The position numbers and the translations under genes were made by a program. Below, piece by piece: positions 1 to 5,882 of a stretch of 10,588 bases of DNA. Source of the stretch: Beroe ovata. Its lineage: Eukaryota; Ctenophora; Nuda; Beroida; Beroidae. The stretch covers positions 10,705-21,292 of the forward strand of contig CAMPET010000010.1 in the NCBI GenBank assembly GCA_946803715.1, written 5' to 3'. The notes under the pieces were generated by a model. It was not told the DNA's origin and did not search any database. It worked only from the letters and a program-made list of their open reading frames with translations. Numbering within the stretch: position 1 is the stretch's first letter; the number at the start of each line of letters is the position of its first letter.

Positions 1-190
1 ACACACACACACACACACTCAAACACCCTGACGCAACCAAACACCGTCTGTGTGTTTTACTGTGTGTCACCACAAACACGCACACAGAGAAAAACGCACA
101 GAGTACCCACAGTCGCACACAGATACAATCGCACACAGACACGCTAAGATACATACCAACACACGCACATACACTATACACTCAGCAACA
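1..190. repeat. Degenerate (AC)n microsatellite
   Basis: A pure AC run at the window start passes into interrupted AC/CACA-rich sequence with several cacacag and acacac patches to about 190. It is simple-sequence repeat only and is probably truncated by the window edge. Confidence 0.85.
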
Positions 191-479
191 GATACAAGAT
201 AACGCGCAGTTTGACACCATCGAGAAATATCGCACCTCTGAAACACTACCTATATTGTGGTATGAATCATTACTATCAGCTTGGAATTGAATTGCATTTT
301 CAGGTGTGTGTTCAATACCTATTGCTGAAAAACTCAGGGCAAATTATAATAAGGTAGTCCTAGTCATCGGTTTAAAAGTTTATAAAGTTACAATGGATGC
401 TTAAAATACGAAGCATAGTTACGGTAAACCGGATATCCCACAAATTTCATTGGACTTAGGGGATGACTACATGGACTTA

Positions 480-745
480 CATGGATGAAGCACAAACACA
501 GATACAGAAAGTAGACACACACAGACGAACAGACACACACAGATACAGATACATACAGTATACCCACATGTACATTGTACATAGTGCATTCAGCATTGTG
601 CACACACATGTACATTGTACACATACGACATACATGTACAGTGTACACTGTGCACTGTGCCCACACATGTACAGTATACACACAGCCACCAAAACACACA
701 CACACAAACACACACAAATGCTCACACGCAAACACACGCTCATAT
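480..745. repeat. AC-rich tract with interleaved ATGTACAT/GTGCAC palindromes
   Basis: (CACACAGA)-like and (AC)n runs flank a core at about 557-685. In the core, self-complementary words (acatgtacattgtacat, tgtacagtgtaca, gtgcac) recur at irregular spacing, with CACATGTACA-type words at about 566, 606 and 664. Overlapping stop-free frames on both strands here are low-complexity His/Thr/Tyr or Cys/Val strings and are not genes. Confidence 0.8.
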
Positions 746-1621
746 AGGTACTGTGCCTCGATAATGAGTCGAGCCTTACATTTAGTTTAAACGTAGAGGC
801 CCTCATTAAGTCATTTTATAATCCCAATTACGCGTTTATGATTCCCTTATTACCATCATTAGCATTGCTACAAACAGTCACTGTGTCTGTGGGTGCAGCA
901 TTGCTGGCACCAGCACAAAATCACATGCACACACGTGACACATCTCTCCTGCTACCCTGGCAACAGGAAACCCGAGACACGTGACTGATAATTGGTAACG
1001 TGACTAGTGATGAATCACGGAGTAAATGATAAAGAACCATAATACGACCCTCCAATCAATAATGAGGTGATTTTCGTATAGACCAATCACGACTGCCTAT
1101 TCATTGACATGTGACGTGAAATTCTAAATTAGCGTGGGTATTTAGCATGTAAACATAATATAGGTAATATATGTTTGTTTATCATGTGTTTTGATATGAA
1201 ATAGTATTCACGGTATATTTGAATGCATTAAGTCAATAAACATATTTAATGGAAAAAATCACTAAGTTCTAAGTAGACATGGTAAGAATGACGGAGTTCT
1301 AATCAAGTTATGATTCACACTTTGTATTCGTACTGCAGATTGCAGAATATTACATGACGTTTTCATCACCATTTCACAAAGAGTATTCGATGATATTTTC
1401 GTTATGGGTATAAAAAATGTTCAGTTTATATAATGGTATCCTAAACAGCTGATATCCCCAACAGTCGTGAATATTATACAATTATTGTATAACTGAAGGG
1501 TAGGTTTAGGAGTGGAATTGCGAAACAGTGGCGAAATTTGTAACTCTTGCGCAGATACATATGTTCCGCAACGAATTGGTTCTTGTGGGGAATTAAGTGA
1601 CAAATTCTAGCGAGCACTTGC

Positions 1622-1792
1622 CTGCCAAAACCCCACAGGGTGTATCAACTGAGCCAGTACTGATTCTTCTGTTTGAGAAATATGTTTTGGATCGAGTCCA
1701 AACTGTTTCAGTCGTCGCATTGCCCCAGCAGTCACTTCATCCTTCGTTTGACTTGAGAGCATTAGAGAAATCATGACTTGATACCGGTAAAT
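1622..1792 (-). CDS. NTHL1: NTHL1 exon 3: start of HhH-GPD domain
   Basis: This exon holds 57 codons, phase 0. The acceptor is GAATCAG (AG at 1794-1793). It reads IYRYQVMISLMLSSQTKDEV, then TAGAMRRLKQFGLD, then HPVGFWQ. LSSQTKDEV is the endonuclease III helix carrying the Gln (E. coli Nth LSAQ) that contacts the DNA lesion site. No GT donor fits after the conserved HPVGFW. The best boundary is CAG|GCAAGT, a consensus GC donor at 1621-1616. Reading on would give three residues and a TAG stop at 1612-1610. Confidence 0.9.
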
Positions 1793-2757
1793 CTGATTCA
1801 GGAGGAAGGGGATAACAGTTCAAAATTTGATATCAGAAACCTATTTCTATGGATACAGCCATGAACTAACCATCAATATACAATATTCACCTACTTTGGG
1901 TCCTTTATCCGTCTGTGCATTTTTAAAACACCCCATGACATCAACAGGAGCTACTATGTTATTCCTCATCTCCATTATGTTGTCATAAAGCTGTTTCCAA
2001 TTTGGTGGTGGTCCTTTGAGTTCAATTTTTACCTGAATGAGTTTCAATTAATGCTAGAGTATCTGATTAACGAAAACAAGGCCCTCATCAACTTGACTTC
2101 AATGAACTTGATATCAGTAAATTTAAAGGTGAGTGATCACTGATTTGTGACAACCCCAATACTGCTTGAACCCTGTCTACAAAACAAAAAATGTACCTTT
2201 TTCCTAGGTGTGGCTTTTTTATTTGGCCGCTTTCTACTTTTCTCTGTTACTGGGTATGGAGGATATGATAGCTGCTTCAGGTAATTATTTTGCGACATGG
2301 CATGATTGTTGTTTAGGTTTTGGGGTACTAGTTGATGACGAAGCAATGCATTGGAGTTGTAGAATTCATCTAGCTGAATAGGCAAATGTGTTCTGTGCTG
2401 AATAAGGGTTTCTTGATGGAGCTGCTCGGTAAAGGAATTTGGATATCCATTTTGGTGATAAAAAGGGTTTGGTTCAGCTATGACATGATGGCGGGAAAGT
2501 TGCTTTGAAATATTGACCTGAGTACTGAAGTTATGACAGTTTTGGTTGTTTACATTTGGTAGCCCTCCTGTACCATTGATAAAGTTCTGTTTAACACAGT
2601 TTTGATTCAAGTATGGCTTTGAATCAGACTTCGATGAAGGGGGTAATGGTGATGGAAGAGTGTTGCTACTGTTGCTGTCAATAGACCATTGAGTATCATT
2701 TAAATCATTTGACTCAAGAGTGTGATTAGCCTCCTCAAGCAATGAACTGAATGACAT
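1622..2757 (-). CDS. NTHL1: NTHL1 endonuclease III homologue, 5' part of gene (3 exons, 3' end outside window)
   Basis: NTHL1 is the nuclear/mitochondrial bifunctional DNA glycosylase/AP lyase that removes oxidised pyrimidines in base-excision repair. Three minus-strand exons, 2757-2197, 2032-1895 and 1792-1622, join in phase 0 to give 290 residues. Residues 1-187 are a polar Asn/Ser/Gln-rich extension ending in a basic patch (SRKRPNKKATPRKK), as expected for a nuclear signal. The family-specific part follows: PPPNWKQLYDNIMEMRNN, then APVDVMG, then YRYQVMISLMLSSQTKDEVT, then LIHPVGFW. These blocks align with animal NTHL1 (MRNKKDAPVDHLG; RYQVLLSLMLSSQTKDQV; YPVGFW). The HhH motif, catalytic Lys, catalytic Asp and 4Fe-4S cysteines are not in these exons, and I could not find them in 1-1621, so they should lie further left or be missing. 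The N-terminal extension looks longer than in human NTHL1. Family identity is firm; the start is less certain. Confidence 0.9.
1895..2032 (-). CDS. NTHL1: NTHL1 exon 2: entry to the glycosylase core
   Basis: This exon holds 46 codons, phase 0 at both ends. The acceptor is CATTCAG (AG at 2034-2033) and the donor GTAGGT (1894-1889). It reads VKIELKGPPPNWKQLYDNI, then MEMRNNIVAPVDVMG, then KNAQTDKGPK. The tryptophan-containing helix and the MRN..APVD block are characteristic of eukaryotic NTHL1. A competing donor four bases later (GTGAAT) would break the frame into exon 3 and is rejected. Confidence 0.9.
2197..2757 (-). CDS. NTHL1: NTHL1 exon 1: N-terminal low-complexity extension and basic patch
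   Basis: This exon holds 187 codons in phase 0, starting at ATG 2757-2755 with G at -3, and ending at donor GTACAT (2196-2191). No in-frame ATG lies further upstream before a stop. The six bases before the ATG follow a plausible acceptor (TTTCAATTCCAG, ending 2764). So either a 5'-UTR intron or one more coding exon may lie upstream. The product begins MSFSSLLEEANHTLESND, is rich in Asn, Ser, Gln, Pro and His, and ends with SRKRPNKKATPRKK. Assignment to NTHL1 rests on the shared phase-0 junction with the next exon (PRKK|VKIELKGPPP) and on the position of the basic patch, not on domain similarity. Confidence 0.75.
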
Positions 2758-2835
2758 GGCTACCTGGAATTGAAATGAGATGACAGTTCTTATCAGCAGT
2801 AAAGATGCTAGGATTATAGACAAGGGTATGCATCA

Positions 2836-3610
2836 TGTATTCGATGAGAGAGTAGTTAGTTCTCTATTGACTCTGTTTACAAATGAAAATATGTCTTTTA
2901 ATTGCGATCAATTTCGTCGTTCAACGACATCCTCAGGCTGTAACAAGAATACGTTATTATAATACATCATAATCATTACTAATACTAAATTGACGGAAAA
3001 ACTTTATTATAAATACTCAAATAAATACTCAAAAATTAAAAGACCTATTTTCATTTGTAAACAGAGTCAAAAGAGAATTAACTAACTCTCTCATCGTAAC
3101 TTATGCGACTCTTATTCAATCGTCCAATCCATGAACTATGTAACATCATGTATTCCTGAAGGAAAAGGTGTTAAGATGTGGGAATTTTCGGGAAGCAAGA
3201 CTTTCCCTAAGATCTCAGGCTTTATAAAAGGGTTTGTCAGGCTATGCAATACATTCTCTGTATACCCTCTGGCTATGTCACTGCTGATCAGGACACAGTG
3301 ATATCATATCATAATGAATGATGATCACAGCTAAACTTAAGAACTATGAAAGAAGTAAATTGTATGATTTGAGTATTAGATTCCTCTCAAATTTCAATCA
3401 TCTGTGTTCATATGATGGAAGTGCCAGTAGATGTATAGATGCATAGTTCTAAGTTCATGGATTGGAGTTTGGACGATTGAATAACTGTTGCAGAAGTTAC
3501 AATGAGAGATAGTTAGTCAATTCTCTTTTGATTCTGTTAACAAATGTAGATGTAAATTGATCGTAATTATAATTTTGACGTTCAACAACCTTCTCAGGCC
3601 CTAATTTAAT
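2836..3610. repeat. Three-copy interspersed repeat, possible long-TIR element at 3034-3560
   Basis: A block of about 100 bases (atgagagagttagttaattctctttt..actctgttaacaaatg) occurs at about 2836-2960 (+), 3034-3142 (-) and 3442-3610 (+). The second and third copies face each other as long inverted arms. Both include the catggattgg and ggacgattgaata words, and they enclose about 300 bases of unique sequence. The first and third copies share a further tail (cgttcaac..cctcaggc). This geometry fits a decayed non-autonomous DNA transposon. I could not define a clean target-site duplication. Confidence 0.65.
2869..3068. repeat. Inverted repeat with 35-bp arms
   Basis: The left arm 2869-2903 (starting gactctgtttac) and the right arm 3034-3068 (ending gtaaacagagtc) are near-perfect reverse complements, with about 130 bases between them. 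The similarity extends weakly outwards on the left and right as the agttagttctct/agagaattaact flank. The arms belong to the repeat family described in the next entry. Confidence 0.85.
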
Positions 3611-3943
3611 TGTAATAAGTAGTTTTGATAAGATGAACGACAAAATAGATTGAATTAAAAGACGCATTCCCATGCAGACAGGCAAATAGGAACTTTTGAT
3701 AGGAATATTGCATGTTGCAGAGACTAGACGTGCAATTCAGAGTTCTAGTTTTTGGATCACACAGCACAGAAATTGAGCATCCATGCACTGAGTAGAATTG
3801 TGGGCACATTACCGAATGTTTTCTGTCCAATGTTTCTATTGAATCTTGTGCAGGGCGCCTTCATCGAAAGCGTTTTGGTCCTTGTAAGATTTCTCCCTAA
3901 CCTCGCTGGCGAGATTTCATTCCTGGAAAATTCAAAGCAAAGG

Positions 3944-4047
3944 TGTGCACACGTTGCGCGCCCCTATTCTACTCAGTGAACTGAAAAGTCGTAGACCACG
4001 GAGACGCGCAGCGCGCGCGGAGTATTTGGGTCACGCAGCGCGGGAAC
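3944..4047 (+). mobile_element. GC-rich miniature element, copy 1, with 9-bp target-site duplication
   Basis: This 104-base element runs from tgtgcacacgttgcgcg to cacgcagcgcgggaac. It is flanked by exact 9-bp direct repeats aagcaaagg at 3935-3943 and 4048-4056. It matches copy 2 (4226-4332) and inverted copy 3 (4706-4800). There is no open frame of note. Imperfect subterminal inverted similarity (cgttgcgcgcccc..actc against cgctgcgtgaccc..actc) suggests a non-autonomous DNA transposon. A 9-bp duplication is typical of Mutator-like elements, but superfamily assignment is inference. Confidence 0.8.
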
Positions 4048-4225
4048 AAGCAAAGGTTGTTTGGCGATGCTGAACCGCTGATGCAAACCGCGAGATCAAT
4101 AAGCTTGCGCCGCGCGCAAAACGAAATTCTCGACAGGGCCAATCATCGATCGACAAGGCAAGTGCTGAATTTCAAATTCAATTGTGCGGCGCCGACGCGA
4201 CGGGGCAGTCGCGGTAGAAAAAGCC

Positions 4226-4332
4226 TGTGCACACGTTGCGCGCCCCTGTTCTACTCAGTGAACTGAAAAGTCGTAGAAAGACGGAGACGCGCAGCGCGCG
4301 CGCGGAGTATTTGGGTCACGCAGCGCGGGAAC
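4226..4332 (+). mobile_element. GC-rich miniature element, copy 2
   Basis: This 107-base copy lies in the same orientation as copy 1 and is nearly identical, differing by small indels in the gcgcgcgc core and at the tagaccac/tagaaagac site. The flanks share only aaaagcc (left, ending 4225; right, 4333-4339), so the target-site duplication is imperfect or has been altered. Confidence 0.75.
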
Positions 4333-4600
4333 AAAAGCCCTACAATGAACAATTTTGGCTGAAGGTGCGCCGCGCGCAAAAAACAGTGGACCGATAACAT
4401 GAACATCCGATCCGGCGCGCAAACTAATGTGCACACGTACACTGATAGTTAAAGTGATTTGGTTTGACACGTTAGTTTAGCAAAATAAATGTAACTAAGT
4501 TACTAAGCCTTAGTAAGGGGCAACCCGCCACTGACTACTGCAGACTAGGGGCCTTGAAGTTGATCCGATCATAGGCTGAAGTATTTATCGGTCAACCATG

Positions 4601-4697
4601 TTGTAGGATTTTACCCTACCGTCGGTGCGCGCGATTTTCAATCCGCCCCTTGCCAGGGATAAAATCCCGCCAGCAAGGGTAGGGTGAAATCCTACAA
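4601..4697. mobile_element. 97-bp MITE with 20-bp terminal inverted repeats and 9-bp TSD
   Basis: Terminal inverted repeats 4601-4620 and 4678-4697 match at 19 of 20 positions; both begin ttgtaggatt when read inwards. Exact direct repeats tcaaccatg lie at 4592-4600 and 4698-4706. The right repeat includes the first base of GC-rich copy 3, so this element jumped into the junction of that older insertion. The interior has GC-rich short hairpins and no coding capacity. Confidence 0.9.
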
Positions 4698-4705
4698 TCA
4701 ACCAT

Positions 4706-4800
4706 GTTCCCGCGCTGCGTGACCCAAATACTCCGCGCGCGCTGCGCGTCTCTCTCTTTTCAGTTCACTGAGTAGAACAGGGGCGCGCAACGTGTGCACA
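4706..4800 (-). mobile_element. GC-rich miniature element, copy 3 (inverted), filling a datable target site
   Basis: This is the reverse complement of copies 1 and 2, 95 bases. Its 9-bp duplication gtcaaccat lies at 4801-4809 on the right and, on the left, at 4591-4599; the two parts were separated later by the 4601-4697 insertion. The duplicated locus to the right keeps the empty site (gtcaaccattta near 5232), which proves the insertion boundaries. Confidence 0.85.
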
Positions 4801-4995
4801 GTCAACCATTTAAATTAACGTTGAATTTAATGCTTTATTGAGTAGGAGTAAATCTAACTACCGACGTTAATTAAGCAAAAGTATAGCTACTGCTAGTGAA
4901 AATCGACTCATCCAGTTCGGANCGTGACTTAATTCTGCATTGTGATTGGTCTAACGACGCTTCCCTGCGCAAACGTCTCAAAACGCCCATGGGTA

Positions 4996-5085
4996 AACTA
5001 TTTGGCCGGATGTTTTTTATAGCTGTCCACTATTTCTTGCGCGCCGCGCGCAAGAAACAGTAGACAGATAACATCCGGTAAAGTT
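4996..5085. repeat. Foldback palindrome, probable foldback/MITE element
   Basis: Two arms of about 40 bases (ccggatgtt..cactatttcttgcgcgc and gcgcgcaagaaacagtag..aacatccgg) meet at a GC-rich centre near 5045. Single-stranded, it would form a long hairpin with few mismatches. A decayed half copy (gcgccgcgcgcaaaaaacag..aacatccg) lies at 4367-4409, and a shorter fragment near 4106-4121. The palindrome sits in the spacer between duplication units A and B. Confidence 0.8.
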
Positions 5086-5135
5086 GAATTTTTGCAAATC
5101 GCAACATTTTCACACATTGAATATCAAATATGTGA

Positions 5136-5362
5136 ACTGATAGTGATTTGGTTTGACACGTTAGTTTAGCAAAATAAATTTAGCTAAGTTACCACTGACT
5201 AGGGGCCTTGATCATAGGCTGAAGTATTCATCGGTCAACCATTTAAATTAACGTTGAATTTAATGCTTTATTGAGTAGGAGTAGTAAATCTTACTACCGA
5301 CGTTAATTAAGCAAAGTATAGCTACTGCTACTGCTAGTGAAAATCGACTCATCCAGTTCGGA
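5136..5362. repeat. Local duplication unit B, with the empty insertion site
   Basis: This is a direct repeat of unit A about 0.5 kb further on. At about 5232-5245 the sequence runs cggtcaaccatttaaatt without interruption, the pre-insertion state of 4591-4812. It includes an extra ctactg triplet pair near 5325. Confidence 0.9.
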
Positions 5363-5660
5363 GTATCGAATTCGAGCTTTTATTTGAAATTTAGAAGTAC
5401 AAAATACATGCAACTTTAACTTATGTACTAATGCTAGTGCTACAGCATGTTCACTGTTCGAGTTCAGTACGAGTATGCGGATACCCACGATTTTACTTCG
5501 ATTCTAAAATCTGTCTTAATGTACATTACATCTTTTACCGAAATATATCGATTACTGCAAAAATGAAATACTTAGTAAATATTAGCGAGTAGTTATCAAG
5601 TTGAACACTGAGCATCTGTATAGTGAGCATCTGCACTGCTCAGTGAGCTACTGTGTACTG

Positions 5661-5666
5661 TTTATT
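5661..5666 (-). promoter_or_regulatory. Poly(A) signal of the ABCB-like gene
   Basis: AATAAA on the minus strand begins 25 bases after the TAA stop (5693-5691). This implies a very short 3' UTR and supports the end of the gene here. Confidence 0.75.
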
Positions 5667-5690
5667 ACATCTGATACTGTGTTTAGCTCG

Positions 5691-5882
5691 TTACGCAGCC
5701 GATTTGTTAAGATTAAAGTATACGCCACGTGCGGTCATGAGTTCCGCGTGAGTGCCACTCTCCACCACAACCCCCTCCTGGATCACACAGATCAGATCTG
5801 CAGTATGGATTGTAGAGAGTCGGTGAGCGATCACCAGACACGTTCGTCCCTCTCGTGCCTTGTCAAGTGCCTCTTGTACCAC
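5691..5882 (-). CDS. ABCB1-like: ABCB-like last exon: H-loop and C-terminus
   Basis: 192 bases, 63 residues and TAA. The acceptor is TTCACTTCAG (AG 5884-5883). It encodes [20 protein letters not shown], then [20 protein letters not shown], and ends [10 protein letters not shown]. The His of IAHRLST is the switch histidine. The coding region closes right after the domain, without a long tail. Confidence 0.95.
   Translation of the reverse strand: MVQEALDKAREGRTCLVIAHRLSTIHTADLICVIQEGVVVESGTHAELMTARGVYFNLNKSAA

Larger units (their letters stand above)
1..1621. other. Presumed NTHL1 intron sequence with no recognised gene
   Basis: I found no exon here on either strand. I looked on the minus strand for the remaining NTHL1 blocks (the HhH LPGVG segment, VDTH, the Cys cluster) and saw none. 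The stretch is AT-rich apart from the AC-rich tracts at both ends of 1-745. The intron to the next NTHL1 exon therefore probably runs past the left edge. Confidence 0.6.
4441..4920. repeat. Local duplication unit A, interrupted by two nested insertions
   Basis: The outer parts (4441-4599 and 4801-4920) match unit B at 5136-5362 over words such as gtttgacacgttagtttag, aggggccttga, ataggctgaagtatt and the block ending catccagttcgga. Unit A carries extra bases before aggggcc and the 201-base double insertion. Similarity stops at the undetermined base 4922. Confidence 0.9.
2764..5660. other. Intergenic region between NTHL1 and the ABCB-like gene
   Basis: About 2.9 kb separates the NTHL1 start from the ABCB-like 3' end; both genes are on the minus strand, so the NTHL1 promoter should be here. 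I see no coding region. Repeats fill much of it and are listed separately. The rest (about 3143-3441, 3611-3930 and 5363-5650) is unassigned, mostly AT-rich sequence. Confidence 0.7.

Noticed and set aside
388-806. Several overlapping long open frames on both strands
   Set aside because: They are translations of AC-rich simple sequence, giving Cys/Val/Tyr or His/Thr strings. No domain is visible, and frames are open on both strands at once.
2758-2823. Hydrophobic leader (MSIILASLLLI-like) upstream of NTHL1 exon 1, resembling a signal peptide
   Set aside because: The first codon is TTG, not ATG, and the stretch looks like an intron end or non-coding sequence with an acceptor-like TTCCAG. A secretory signal would also not fit a nuclear repair enzyme.
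3223-3230. TATA-box-like TATAAAAG on the plus strand
   Set aside because: No plus-strand gene follows; it lies between the arms of a repeat element in AT-rich DNA.
3752-4266. Plus-strand open frames of 69-75 codons
   Set aside because: The first has no ATG start, and both run into the GC-rich miniature elements. No recognisable protein motif is seen.
4251-4470. Minus-strand open frames over the GC-rich element
   Set aside because: These are shadows of the element's alternating CG sequence; two frames are open simultaneously with Arg/Ala/Leu bias.
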